From Acidobacteriota bacterium (GTDB lineage Bacteria; Actinomycetota; Actinomycetes; Actinomycetales; Microbacteriaceae), in NCBI GenBank assembly GCA_019351995.1, contig JABBOD010000003.1, positions 56,045 through 120,044 of the forward strand: a DNA stretch of 64,000 bases. Reading direction: 5' to 3'. The position numbers and the translations under genes are program-made. Below are positions 38,796 to 47,302 of the stretch, piece after piece; position 1 is the first letter of the stretch; the number at the start of each line of letters is the position of its first letter. Under the pieces are notes generated by a model, which saw only the letters and a program-made list of their open reading frames with translations, was not told the DNA's origin and made no database searches.

Positions 38796-39218
38796 ATGCG
38801 CGCGAATACGAATCTCTTCTGGATACTCGGCGGCTTCTTCCTGCTGGCTGACGCGGTCTACACGATCTGGTCGCTCTTCTTTTCCGAGTTCGACCGGGTG
38901 GAGTGGGTCGGAACGGTCGCGATGGCGCTCTCGGGTATCTTCGCGTTCTTCCTCGCCTTCTATCTGGGTCGGACGTACGCGGCTCAGGGTGGGGAGGGTC
39001 CGTCTGACCTTCCCGATGCGAACATCGATGACGGGGATCCGGAAATGGGTACGTTCAGCCCATGGAGCTGGTGGCCGCTCATCATCGCCTTCGGGCTCGC
39101 ACTGATGTTCCTCGGGGTCGCCGTCGGCGTCTGGATCACCTTCATCGGCGTCCCGGTTGTGGCGGTCTCGCTCATCGGTTGGTACTACGAGTACTACCGC
39201 GGCAACTTCGCTCGCTGA
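38796..39218 (+). CDS. ctaF: Actinobacterial cytochrome c oxidase subunit IV
   Basis: This 140-residue protein has four membrane helices (~5-25, 33-52, 90-110, 112-130) and the family pattern FWILGGFFLLADAVY, GTVAMALSGIFAFFLAFYLGR and MGTFSPWSWWPLIIAF. It is the actinobacteria-specific fourth subunit that packs against subunits I and III. The gene is 3 nt after ctaD. Confidence 0.94.
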   Translation: MRANTNLFWILGGFFLLADAVYTIWSLFFSEFDRVEWVGTVAMALSGIFAFFLAFYLGRTYAAQGGEGPSDLPDANIDDGDPEMGTFSPWSWWPLIIAFGLALMFLGVAVGVWITFIGVPVVAVSLIGWYYEYYRGNFAR

Positions 39219-39225
39219 GCCTCGC

Positions 39226-39669
39226 ATGGTGACGATCCGCGCGGCACATTCCGGAGACGAAGACGGCCTGTTCCGTCTTGTGTCGCAGATGGGTCATGCA
39301 TTCGCGCCGGTGCGTGAGGCCTTCGACGCGACCATCGCGGCCTACTTCGCCGGCGAGCATCCGAGTGTCATGGTCGATGTGGCCGAGGCAGAGAACGGAA
39401 CGCTCCAGGGCTACGCGCTGACCACCATCGTGCCGCTTCTGGCGACGAATGGCCTGTCGGCTCAGTTGCAGGAGTTGGTCGTGGACGAGTCGGTACGCGG
39501 TCTCGACCTCGGAACGAAGCTCGTGCGCGCCGTTGAGGCCGAGTGCGAACGTCGCGGGGTGACGCAGCTCACCGTCGCGAGCCGCCGGGCCGGCGGCTTC
39601 TACGACCGCCTCGGCTTCCAGGAGAGCGCGGAGTACATGCGTCGATTCTTCCCGGCAGCCGGGGCCTGA
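39226..39669 (+). CDS. GNAT family N-acetyltransferase
   Basis: This 147-residue protein carries the GNAT fold: IRAAHSGDEDGLFRLV at the N-terminus, the acetyl-CoA segment LVVDESVRGLDLGTKLVRAVEAECERRG (RGxG/T pattern) and VASRRAGGFYDRLGFQESAEYMRRFF at the end. Substrate is unknown. It starts 7 nt after ctaF and is likely co-transcribed with the oxidase genes, though no functional link to respiration is evident. ATG 39226 is used since earlier in-frame codons lie inside ctaF. Confidence 0.88.
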   Translation: MVTIRAAHSGDEDGLFRLVSQMGHAFAPVREAFDATIAAYFAGEHPSVMVDVAEAENGTLQGYALTTIVPLLATNGLSAQLQELVVDESVRGLDLGTKLVRAVEAECERRGVTQLTVASRRAGGFYDRLGFQESAEYMRRFFPAAGA

Positions 39670-40084
39670 ACACCAGCTCCGCAGGCGCTCAGAGCTCCGT
39701 CATCGGGGGCTGATGGCCGATCGGACACGCGCTCGGCATCCCAGGCCAGTGCCCGGGTGTGATCTGGCGATTGACCAATGAGCGCCGGATGTTGATGTCG
39801 TGTGGCTCCACCATTCATGTCCGGCAGTGTGCGGAGACCGGTCTGTGGCGTCAGGAGGATGCTCGTGACATGATTCGAGCGCATGGCACCCGTTCTCGAG
39901 ATGCGCAGCACAGCTCACCATCGGTCGCGGTCGCGGTCGCCCCATCAACTGTTTCGTGTCTCGTCACCACCGATCGCTCCGACACCGAGATGTCCTTGGT
40001 CATGCTCTCGCGCGACAAGCCCTGGACAACAGAAGAACGGCCCCGTCGAGCTGACGCTCGCGGGGCCGTTCTCGGTCGGTCTGC
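39670..40084. other. 415-bp interval without convincing gene
   Basis: Short open frames exist on both strands but none has a recognisable family, good start signal or typical third-position GC pattern. The interval lies between the end of the ctaCDF-GNAT unit and the convergent end of qcrB. The only clear element is the hairpin at 40035-40071. It could hold an untranslated 3' region or a small RNA, or be decayed sequence; the bases do not decide this. The conserved core of RNase P RNA is not present. Confidence 0.5.
40035..40071 (-). terminator. Terminator downstream of qcrB (possibly bidirectional)
   Basis: GAACGGCCCCG (40035-40045) pairs with CGGGGCCGTTC (40061-40071), with an inner CGAG/CTCG pairing. 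Read on the minus strand the stem is followed by TTCTGTT. It lies 14 nt beyond the qcrB stop codon and would end the ctaE-qcrCAB operon. Confidence 0.8.
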
Positions 40085-41740
40085 TTAGCTTTCGACCGCC
40101 GCGTGCTCGTGGTGCTGCTGTTCGATCTCGGTCAACGAGACCGGCGCGATGCGGTCTTCGAAGAACCAGTTCGACGCGCGAGCCCGGAGTCGAGCTCCGG
40201 CCGTGATCTTGCCATCCTTGTTCGGACGCAACATGATCGGCGCGTTGTCATCGAAGCTCACCAGCTTCCAGCGCTCGTAGTCCGAAAGCTGCTCGTGCAC
40301 CTCGACGTACTCGCCGCCGGGGAGCCGCACGATACGACCAGACTCGAATCCGTGCAGCGCAACCTCGCGGTCCTTCTTCTGGAGTGCGATGCAGATCCGT
40401 TTGGCGACGTGGTAAGAGATGAATGGCCCGACGATCAGCAGGGCTTGCAACACGTGGATGACGCTTTCGACCGTGAGCATGAAGTGGGTGGCGATGAGGT
40501 CCGAACTCGCGGCAGCCCACAGGACCCCGTAGAACGTCACACCAGCGGCTCCGATGGCGGTGCGGGTCGGCGCGTTGCGGGGACGGTCAGCGATGTGGTG
40601 TTCACGCTTGTCTCCCGTTACCCAGGCCTCGAAGAACGGGTAGGCGGCCACGAGAGCCAGCAAGACGAGGAGCACCAGGATCGGGATGATGATGTTCATC
40701 GAGACGGTGTACGGGCCGAGCATGAACTCCCAGTGCGGGGGTACGAGCCGCAACGCGCCATCCGCGAAGCCGATGTACCAGTCTGGTTGGGTTCCCGCTG
40801 AGATAGGAGAAGGATCGTATGGCCCGTAGAGCCAGACCGGGTTGATCGTGACGAACGACGCGGTCAGCATGATGACGCCGAAGATGATGAAGAAGAAGCC
40901 ACCCGCCTTGGCCGCGAATACCGGCATGATCGGTGAGCCGACCACGTTGCCCTCTGTCCGACCGGGACCGGCGAACTGGGTGTGCTTGTTCACGATCAAC
41001 AGCACCATGTGCGCACCGAGCGCGGCCACCAGGATCGCCGGCAACAGCAGGATATGCAGACTGTAGAAGCGCCCGATGATCGCAGTCCCCGGGAATTCTC
41101 CGCCGAAGAGCAGATAGTCAATCCAGGTGCCAACGACCGGAATGCCCTCCACCATGCCGTTGATGATGCGAAGTCCATTGCCAGACAGCAGGTCGTCAGG
41201 GAGCGAGTACCCGGTGAAGCCCTCCGCCAGGGCCAGGATAAATAGTACGAACCCGATGATCCAGTTGATCTCGCGTGGCTTGCGGAACGCTCCGGTGAAG
41301 TAGATGCGCAGCATGTGCAGCCCGATCGCGGCGATGAAGAGCAGAGCAGCCCAGTGGTGCACCTGGCGCAGCAACAGCCCGCCGCGGACGTCAAAGCTAA
41401 TGTTCAGAGTCGACGACAAGGCTGTCGACATCTGGATGCCCTTCAGCGGCGCATAGGAGCCGTTGTACGTCACGACAGCCATCGAGGGCTGGAAGAAGAA
41501 CGTCAGGAAGGTCCCGCTGAGCAAGATGACGACAAAGCTGTAGAGCGCCACTTCGCCGAGCATGAACGACCAGTGATCCGGGAAGATCTTGCGACCGAGT
41601 TCTTTGACGAGACCCGAGATGCTCGTGCGCTCATCGATGTAGTTCGCGGCCCAGTTCGTGACGCGCGTTCCTGTCGTCGGAGGAAGGTCGCTCTCGCCGG
41701 TCGCCGGCGCCGCGGCGGCCGCTGTGGTATCGACGGTCAA
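40085..41740 (-). CDS. qcrB: Cytochrome bc1 complex cytochrome b subunit QcrB
   Basis: This 551-residue membrane protein binds hemes bL and bH and the two quinone sites of the actinobacterial bc1 complex. Eight or nine membrane helices are visible. The N-terminal part carries LLRQVHHWAALLFIAAIGLHMLRIYFTGAFRKPRE and TGYSLPDDLLSGNG; FYSLHILLLPAILVAALGAHMVLL holds the second pair of heme His residues. A ~130-residue hydrophilic C-terminal extension is typical of actinobacteria. The start is TTG, overlapping the qcrA stop by four bases (TTGA), with GGGAG nine bases upstream. This subunit is the target of drugs such as telacebec in mycobacteria. Confidence 0.96.
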   Translation of the reverse strand: MTVDTTAAAAAPATGESDLPPTTGTRVTNWAANYIDERTSISGLVKELGRKIFPDHWSFMLGEVALYSFVVILLSGTFLTFFFQPSMAVVTYNGSYAPLKGIQMSTALSSTLNISFDVRGGLLLRQVHHWAALLFIAAIGLHMLRIYFTGAFRKPREINWIIGFVLFILALAEGFTGYSLPDDLLSGNGLRIINGMVEGIPVVGTWIDYLLFGGEFPGTAIIGRFYSLHILLLPAILVAALGAHMVLLIVNKHTQFAGPGRTEGNVVGSPIMPVFAAKAGGFFFIIFGVIMLTASFVTINPVWLYGPYDPSPISAGTQPDWYIGFADGALRLVPPHWEFMLGPYTVSMNIIIPILVLLVLLALVAAYPFFEAWVTGDKREHHIADRPRNAPTRTAIGAAGVTFYGVLWAAASSDLIATHFMLTVESVIHVLQALLIVGPFISYHVAKRICIALQKKDREVALHGFESGRIVRLPGGEYVEVHEQLSDYERWKLVSFDDNAPIMLRPNKDGKITAGARLRARASNWFFEDRIAPVSLTEIEQQHHEHAAVES

Positions 41741-42792
41741 TGTTTCCGCTCCCAGAAGCTCGGGCCGACGGGTTCGTGGAAGTCGCTCTGTGCGACCAGG
41801 TAACCCTCGGAGTCAATGGTGATAGGCAGTTGCGGCAGCGGTCGATTCGCGGGACCAAAGATCACTTCAGCTTCATGCGTGATGTCGAACGTCGACTGGT
41901 GGCACGGGCAGAGCAGGTGATGCGTCTGCTGCTCGTAGAGGGCGACGGGGCATCCAACATGAGTGCAGATCTTGGAGTACGCGATGATCCCCTGATAGTT
42001 CCAGGACTCTCTTCCTTTGGAGACATGAAGATCTTCCGGCTTCAACCGCATCAAGAGGACTGCGGCTTTGGCCTTCTGCTCTAGTTTATCAGGTAAATCA
42101 TTTAGTCCGTCAGGGATCACGTGAAAGACCGAACCGAGAGTCACGTCGGATGCCTTGATCGGGACACCACTCGGGTCCTTGGTGAGCCGGGTGCCTTTCT
42201 TCCACATGGTGAACTTGAGCAACTGGTTCGGGTCTGCCGCCGGTGCCAAGTCGCGGAAAACCACGATGCCGGGGAGCGGGAAGAACACCAACGCCCCGAT
42301 CAGGGTGTTCCGGATCAGGTGGCGACGACCGATTCCGGATTCCTTGTTGCCGAGGTGGAAGACTTCGGCCGCTTTGGCGCGAGTGGCATCCGAACCGCGA
42401 GTGCCGTGACGGAACTCGACGAGATCGTGCCCATCCATCAGCGACTTCGCCCAGTGCACCGCACCGAATCCGATGCCGAACAGACCCAGCGCCAGGCCGA
42501 GGCCGAGGAGGAAGGTATTCGTGCGCACGGACCCCGGATCGCCGGGCACGATCGGGAAGATGATGTAGGCCGCGATCGCCCCCGCGCTCCCGATCATCGA
42601 CAGGCCGAACATCAGAGCGACGCGACGCTCGTTCGCCTTGTCCTTCTTCGGGTCGAGCTCGGACACGCGAAGCCGGACCGGTTCAAAACCGGGGTTCTCG
42701 ATCCGATCGGACGTGACGATACCGGTGCCCGTCGGGACGGCAGCGTCATACTTCTCGACGTCGGTGCCGCTCCCTGTGCCCTGGTCAGCCAT
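41737..42792 (-). CDS. qcrA: Cytochrome bc1 complex Rieske iron-sulfur subunit QcrA
   Basis: This 351-residue subunit transfers electrons from quinol to cytochrome cc. Three membrane helices (~57-80, 92-115, 160-180) anchor the C-terminal Rieske domain, whose 2Fe-2S ligands are in C276-T-H-V-G-C281 and C295-P-C-H298. The loop between helix 3 and the Rieske domain (residues 228-237) is written in strikingly AT-rich rare codons, including two CTA, one TTA, AAT and AAA (see findings). It overlaps qcrB by 4 nt and follows qcrC by 27 nt. Confidence 0.97.
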   Translation of the reverse strand: MADQGTGSGTDVEKYDAAVPTGTGIVTSDRIENPGFEPVRLRVSELDPKKDKANERRVALMFGLSMIGSAGAIAAYIIFPIVPGDPGSVRTNTFLLGLGLALGLFGIGFGAVHWAKSLMDGHDLVEFRHGTRGSDATRAKAAEVFHLGNKESGIGRRHLIRNTLIGALVFFPLPGIVVFRDLAPAADPNQLLKFTMWKKGTRLTKDPSGVPIKASDVTLGSVFHVIPDGLNDLPDKLEQKAKAAVLLMRLKPEDLHVSKGRESWNYQGIIAYSKICTHVGCPVALYEQQTHHLLCPCHQSTFDITHEAEVIFGPANRPLPQLPITIDSEGYLVAQSDFHEPVGPSFWERKH

Positions 42793-42819
42793 TGCGGTTC
42801 CCTTTCCGGTCGTTCACGT

Positions 42820-43629
42820 CTAGTTGGACTTGGCGGTCAGCCACACGGTGATGGCAACCACCGAGCCGAGAGCGAAGATCCAGACGAAGAGACCCTCCGA
42901 CACCGGACCCAAGTCACCCAGGGAGAGTCCACCCGGCGACGGGTTCTTATTCAGATACGTCAGATAGCTGATGATGTTCGCCTTGTCCTGAGGCGTGATG
43001 TTCAGGTCGTTGAAGACCGGCATGCTCTGGGGGCCGGTCAGCATGGCCTCGTAGATGTGTTTGGCCGAGACGCTGTGGAGGTTCGGCGCGTATTTCCCCT
43101 GCGTCAGGGCACCGCCCGCGCCCGCCACGTTGTGGCACATCGCGCAGTTGACTCTGAACAGTTCTGCCCCGGTTGCGACGTTTCCCTTCCCCGTGAGGTA
43201 CTGGGGCTCGGGGATCGCGGGGCCAGGGCCGAGAGAGGCGACGTAGGCCGCCAGGGCAGCGATCTGGGAGTCGGTGAACTGCACCGCCTTCTTCGCGATC
43301 TGCGGACCCGTGGCCGCGGCGGGCATCCGGCCCGTGCCGACCTGGAAGTCAACCGATGCGGCACCGACTCCGATCAGGGTCGGCGCCGCGCTCGAGCCCT
43401 GGGCATTCATGCCATGGCAACTGGCGCAGTTCGCCGCGAACAGCTTCTGGCCCTGAGAGACCATCGAGGTGACCTGCGAGGAGGTCTCGGCGGTGGCGCT
43501 GGTCGTGAACATCGCGTACGCGCCGCCCGTTGCCAGGAGGCCGATGACCAGCAGGGAAACGGATGCCAACGGCGATCGACGACCCGTTGCGCGAGCCTTG
43601 CGGGCTGAAGGGGAAGCTGTTTTCGCCAT
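42820..43629 (-). CDS. qcrC: Cytochrome bc1 complex diheme cytochrome c subunit QcrC
   Basis: This 269-residue cytochrome cc has two c-type heme motifs, CASCH and CAMCH, in tandem cytochrome c folds. A signal-anchor helix (~18-42) and a C-terminal membrane helix (~240-262) hold it. It bridges the bc1 complex directly to cytochrome oxidase, replacing a soluble cytochrome c. ATG at 43629 is chosen because upstream in-frame residues are not conserved and GGAAC lies before it. Heme axial Met candidates are in TGRMPAAA and SMPVFND. Confidence 0.95.
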   Translation of the reverse strand: MAKTASPSARKARATGRRSPLASVSLLVIGLLATGGAYAMFTTSATAETSSQVTSMVSQGQKLFAANCASCHGMNAQGSSAAPTLIGVGAASVDFQVGTGRMPAAATGPQIAKKAVQFTDSQIAALAAYVASLGPGPAIPEPQYLTGKGNVATGAELFRVNCAMCHNVAGAGGALTQGKYAPNLHSVSAKHIYEAMLTGPQSMPVFNDLNITPQDKANIISYLTYLNKNPSPGGLSLGDLGPVSEGLFVWIFALGSVVAITVWLTAKSN

Positions 43630-43685
43630 GTGCTGTGCAAGTTCCGTTCTGAGTTCTGTATGTACCGCGACTGCTCGTCGAGCAG

Positions 43686-44318
43686 CTATTTGAGGACGTA
43701 GATGACGAGGAAGAGGCCGATCCACACCACGTCGACGAAGTGCCAGTAGTAGGACACGACGATCGCGGTGGTCGCTTCACGGTGCGTGAAGTTCTTGACC
43801 GCGAACACGCGACCCAGCACCAGCAGGAAGGCGATCAGGCCGCAGGTCACGTGCAGAGCGTGGAACCCGGTGGTGAGGTAGAAGGAGGAGCCGTACGCGT
43901 TGCTGTCGAAGCCGATGTGCTCACTGACCAGGTTGGCGTATTCGAAAACCTGGCCGGTGACGAAGACGGCGCCGAGGGAGAATGTGAGATAGAACCACTC
44001 GACGAGGCCCCACTTCCAGAACTGCATGAGCTTGCCGGTTCGGCGCGACTGCAGGCGCTCCGCGGCGAAGACGCCCGCCTGGCAGGTGAACGATGAGGAG
44101 ACCAGGATGAGGGTGTTCACCAGGGCGTACGGGACGTTGAGATGCGCCGTCTCCTGCGCCCACAGGCCCGGCGAGGTCGAACGCAGCGTGAAGTAGATCG
44201 CGAACAGGCCAGCGAAGAACATGACCTCGCTGCCAAGCCAGACGATCACACCAACTTGAACGACGTTCGGTCGGTTGATGACCGCGGTGCCAGGGGTGCT
44301 GAAGGAGGTGGAGGTCAC
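43686..44318 (-). CDS. ctaE: Cytochrome c oxidase subunit III
   Basis: This 210-residue membrane protein has five helices and the family blocks [44 protein letters not shown] and [20 protein letters not shown]. It stabilises proton pumping in subunit I. The frame is open far upstream but homology begins at TSTSFSTPG, giving a GTG start at 44318 with a -10-like CATAAT 7 nt upstream; no Shine-Dalgarno is present. It heads the ctaE-qcrC-qcrA-qcrB operon, as in mycobacteria. Confidence 0.95.
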   Translation of the reverse strand: MTSTSFSTPGTAVINRPNVVQVGVIVWLGSEVMFFAGLFAIYFTLRSTSPGLWAQETAHLNVPYALVNTLILVSSSFTCQAGVFAAERLQSRRTGKLMQFWKWGLVEWFYLTFSLGAVFVTGQVFEYANLVSEHIGFDSNAYGSSFYLTTGFHALHVTCGLIAFLLVLGRVFAVKNFTHREATTAIVVSYYWHFVDVVWIGLFLVIYVLK

Positions 44319-44325
44319 GTTTTCT

Positions 44326-44378
44326 ATTATGAACGATTTCGATCGGTCGGGATTCCATTCCGGGCGGGTCGTTACGAT
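44326..44378. promoter_or_regulatory. Divergent leaderless promoters for ctaE operon and trpD
   Basis: On the minus strand CATAAT (44326-44331) lies 7 nt before the ctaE GTG. On the plus strand TACGAT (44373-44378) lies 7 nt before the trpD ATG. Neither start has a Shine-Dalgarno sequence. The start codons are only 67 bp apart, so the two promoters overlap in their -35 regions and may interfere with each other. Confidence 0.6.
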
Positions 44379-44385
44379 CGTGATC

Positions 44386-45438
44386 ATGCCGACCGAACTC
44401 TCCTGGCCCGCCATCCTGACCGAGTTGCTCGCGGGCTCGGCCCTCTCCATCTCCGAGGCGTCATGGGCCATGGAGGAAGTCATGGCAGGACGTGCGACAC
44501 CGTCCCAGTTGGCGGCCTTCCTGGTCGCGCTCCGGGCGAAGGGAGAGACGGTCGACGAGATCGTCGGATTCCGGGATGCGGTGCTTGCCAACGCGCAACC
44601 GCTCGCCGTCGATCCCATGGCCCTCGACATCGTGGGGACCGGTGGAGACCGGTTCGGCACGGTCAACGTGTCGACGATGTCATCCGTCGTCGCGGCGGCG
44701 GCCGGTGCGAAAGTGGTCAAGCACGGCAACAAGGCGGCGTCGTCGGCATCCGGATCATCCGACGTTCTTGCGGCGCTCGGGGTCGACCTCACGATGCCGC
44801 CGGAGCGGGTCGCCGCGGTGCTCGATGAGGTCGGGATCACCTTCGCGTTCGCGTCGATGTTCCACCCGGGATTCCGGCACGCCGGCCCGACGCGGGCCGA
44901 GCTGGGCATCCCGACTGTCTTCAACTTCCTCGGGCCGCTCTGCAACCCGGCGCGCCCGGAGGCCTCGGCGGTGGGAGTTGCCGCGCTCGACAAGGTTCCG
45001 CTGTTCGTCGGCGTCTTCCAGACCCGAGGGGCGACCGCCCTGGTGTTCCGCGGCGACGACGGGCTCGATGAGCTGTCCACCACCGGCCACAGCCACATCT
45101 GGGAGGTTTCGCGCGGCTCGGTGACCGAGCACGATTTGGATCCCGCCGATCTTGGACTGAAGCGCGCCTCCATCGACGAGCTGCGCGGCGGAGATGCCGC
45201 ACACAACGCCGACGTCGCGCGCCGCACGCTGGCGGGGGAGGAGGGTCCGGTCCGTGACATCGTTCTTCTCAACACGGCGGCCGGGCTGATCTCCTGGGAG
45301 CTTGCCCACGATCACACCACGGGTGAGCAAGACATTCGCGCGCGATTCAGAGACAAAATCGCGGTGGCGGCCGAGACGATCGACTCGGGAGCGGCGACCG
45401 CAAAGCTTGAGGCATGGGTGGCGGCGACACAGGGATAG
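44386..45438 (+). CDS. trpD: Anthranilate phosphoribosyltransferase TrpD
   Basis: This 350-residue enzyme transfers the phosphoribosyl group of PRPP to anthranilate in tryptophan synthesis. Family blocks are [86 protein letters not shown] and [17 protein letters not shown]. It stands apart from other trp genes, divergent from ctaE, exactly as in mycobacteria. It converges on glpD across a 63-bp gap with no obvious terminator. Confidence 0.96.
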   Translation: MPTELSWPAILTELLAGSALSISEASWAMEEVMAGRATPSQLAAFLVALRAKGETVDEIVGFRDAVLANAQPLAVDPMALDIVGTGGDRFGTVNVSTMSSVVAAAAGAKVVKHGNKAASSASGSSDVLAALGVDLTMPPERVAAVLDEVGITFAFASMFHPGFRHAGPTRAELGIPTVFNFLGPLCNPARPEASAVGVAALDKVPLFVGVFQTRGATALVFRGDDGLDELSTTGHSHIWEVSRGSVTEHDLDPADLGLKRASIDELRGGDAAHNADVARRTLAGEEGPVRDIVLLNTAAGLISWELAHDHTTGEQDIRARFRDKIAVAAETIDSGAATAKLEAWVAATQG

Positions 45439-45501
45439 CGCACGCCCGGATCGATCGACCCCGGCCGCGTTCGGCTCGTGCTCCAAGTCGGAGGCCGCCG
45501 G

Positions 45502-47208
45502 CTATCGCGCGGCATCCTCCACCGCGAGATCCACCTGATGACGCTCGGAGAGGTCGGTGATCACTCGCGCGATCTCGTCAGACCGTCGGGCGTCGGACCA
45601 GTCGAGGACCTCGCCCGCGAGAACCGCCAGCTCCGCAATCAGGCCCGTTGTGAGCGCTCCGATGAAGGCCAGGCTGGTACGGCGGTAGATCAGGTCGGCG
45701 AGGTGCACGGAGTGTTCGTGGCGGACGAGAAAGCGGATCTCGTCTCTTGAGTATCCGGCGAAATGAGCCAACGGCGCGTCCGTCGCTCCCAGGGAATCGA
45801 TGACCGCCGCCGCTGTCGTGCCGTAGCGCTCGAGGAGCAGGTCCGCGCGCTCGGCGTCGACCTTCGACGCGTGTGCCGCAATCCAGGCGGCGCGTGCCGC
45901 CGGAGTGCGGGGGAAGCCCCGACCGCCCCCGATCGCGAGGGTTTCCGTCGATACCTTTCTGGGCAGTCCAAGTCGAGCCAGCGCGAGGTCGGCCATGTGC
46001 TCCCCGAGGGCGCGGAAGGTGGTCCACTTGCCGCCGACGAGGGTGAGCAGGACGCCGCCACCCGCCAACTCGGCCGGTTCGATCCGGTAGTCGCGGGAGA
46101 CGAATCCGGGCGTCTCGTCGTCGTGCCGGGGGAGCGGGCGGATGCCGCTGAAGCGGTAGACGATCTGTGACCGGTCCAGCTCGATCTGGGGCAGCACGTG
46201 GCGAACGAGTCCGAAGAAGTAGTCCACCTCGTCCTCCGTGCAGACCACCGGCTCCCGCGGATCCGCGTCGATGTCGGTCGTGCCGACCAGAACGCGACCT
46301 TTGAGCGGGTAGATCAGGACGATCCGGCCGTCGTCATTCTCGAAGAACAGTTCGCGACCCTTCAATGCCTCCAGGAGCGCCGGGTTCTCGAGCACGATGT
46401 GCGAGCCTTTGGTGCCGCCCATGAAGCGGGTCGGCATCCCGAGGGCGCCGTTGGTGAGATCGGTCCAGGGGCCGGTCGTGTTCACGATGACCGGCGCGCT
46501 CATCGAAAACTCCTCGCCCGTCTCCAGGTCGCGAAGGATGACCTCCGACCCCGACATGCTGACGGCCTCGACATAGTTCGCCGCGCGACCGCTTCCGGTG
46601 GCGACGCCGTCGAGCAGTACGTCGAGGGCGAGGCGCTCAGGGTTGTGCATCGAGGCGTCGAAGTAGGTTGCCGTGTATTTCAGCGTCGGGTTGAGGTGCG
46701 GCATCGCCTCGAGCGATTTCTTCCGGCCGAGGAAACGGTGTCGGGGCACCGAGCCGCCGTCGCGTGAGAAGGAGTCGTAGATGATGAGGCCGACTTTGAT
46801 GAGCAGGGCACCACGCTCGACCGTCGACCGCTGCGTGTGGGTGAGGAAGCGCAGGGGAGCGGAGAGCACCCCGGAAAAGGTCTTGAAGATCGGGATCGTG
46901 GTCTGGAGTGGTCGCACGTAGTGCGGCGCGTTCTTGAGCAGCCGGTTCCGCTCGTGCACGGCCTCGTTGACGAGCCGGAACTCGCCGTTTTCGAGATAGC
47001 GCACGCCGCCGTGGATCATGTGCGACGAGGCCGAGGACGCTCCGGAGACGTAATCTCCTCGCTCGACGAGTACGACATCCACGCCCTGCAAGGCCAACTC
47101 GCGGAAAGTGGAGATTCCGTTGATGCCGCCCCCGAGCACGAGCACCTGGGCAGTCGGGCGTTCGCGCAGGCGGGCGACGGAGGGTCGGACGGTGGCGGTG
47201 TCAGTCAT
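45502..47208 (-). CDS. glpD: Glycerol-3-phosphate dehydrogenase, aerobic, FAD-dependent
   Basis: This 568-residue membrane-associated flavoprotein oxidises glycerol 3-phosphate to dihydroxyacetone phosphate and feeds electrons to the quinone pool. The FAD-binding block is VLVLGGGINGISTFRELALQGVDVVLVERGDYVSGAS, followed by SSHMIHGGVRYLE, PVIVNTTGPWTD and a C-terminal helical domain. ATG at 47208 has GGAGA just upstream; upstream in-frame residues are unlikely. No glpF or glpK is adjacent. The divergent SorC-type regulator and its palindromic site in the shared gap suggest control by a sugar-phosphate signal (inference). Confidence 0.95.
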   Translation of the reverse strand: MTDTATVRPSVARLRERPTAQVLVLGGGINGISTFRELALQGVDVVLVERGDYVSGASSASSHMIHGGVRYLENGEFRLVNEAVHERNRLLKNAPHYVRPLQTTIPIFKTFSGVLSAPLRFLTHTQRSTVERGALLIKVGLIIYDSFSRDGGSVPRHRFLGRKKSLEAMPHLNPTLKYTATYFDASMHNPERLALDVLLDGVATGSGRAANYVEAVSMSGSEVILRDLETGEEFSMSAPVIVNTTGPWTDLTNGALGMPTRFMGGTKGSHIVLENPALLEALKGRELFFENDDGRIVLIYPLKGRVLVGTTDIDADPREPVVCTEDEVDYFFGLVRHVLPQIELDRSQIVYRFSGIRPLPRHDDETPGFVSRDYRIEPAELAGGGVLLTLVGGKWTTFRALGEHMADLALARLGLPRKVSTETLAIGGGRGFPRTPAARAAWIAAHASKVDAERADLLLERYGTTAAAVIDSLGATDAPLAHFAGYSRDEIRFLVRHEHSVHLADLIYRRTSLAFIGALTTGLIAELAVLAGEVLDWSDARRSDEIARVITDLSERHQVDLAVEDAAR

Positions 47209-47273
47209 GCGGGGTCTCCAGACCTCAATACGGTTCGGTGGCCAGCATCGGCTCTTTCGCACGAGTGATCAAG

Positions 47274-47297
47274 TTGTTTGCACATACGTGCACAATG
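47274..47297. promoter_or_regulatory. Candidate SorC-type operator between glpD and regulator
   Basis: TTGTTTGCAC (47274-47283), ATAC, then GTGCACAATG (47288-47297) form an imperfect palindrome; GCAC/GTGC is perfect and six of eight inner positions match. It ends 5 nt before the regulator ATG and about 65 nt upstream of the glpD start, where a bound repressor would block its own gene. Confidence 0.55.
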
Positions 47298-47302
47298 AAG
47301 AC

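Noticed and set aside
36825..39227. 800-codon minus-strand open frame opposite ctaC, ctaD and ctaF
   Set aside because: High-GC shadow rich in Arg, Glu, His and Asp; the plus strand encodes certain oxidase subunits.
39670..40084. RNase P RNA or similar structured RNA in the 415-bp gap
   Set aside because: The conserved GAGGAAAGTCC-type and ACAGAA-type core segments are not present.
39759..40088. Plus-strand 109-codon frame and minus-strand frames in the ctaF-qcrB gap
   Set aside because: No ribosome binding site, no known family, and overlap with a clear terminator hairpin.
44319..45275. In-frame upstream extension of ctaE across trpD
   Set aside because: Ser/Ala/Pro-rich noise antisense to trpD; CtaE homology starts only at 44318 and a -10 hexamer lies just upstream.
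45439..45501. Terminator between convergent trpD and glpD
   Set aside because: No stem with adequate length and T run could be found in the 63 bp.
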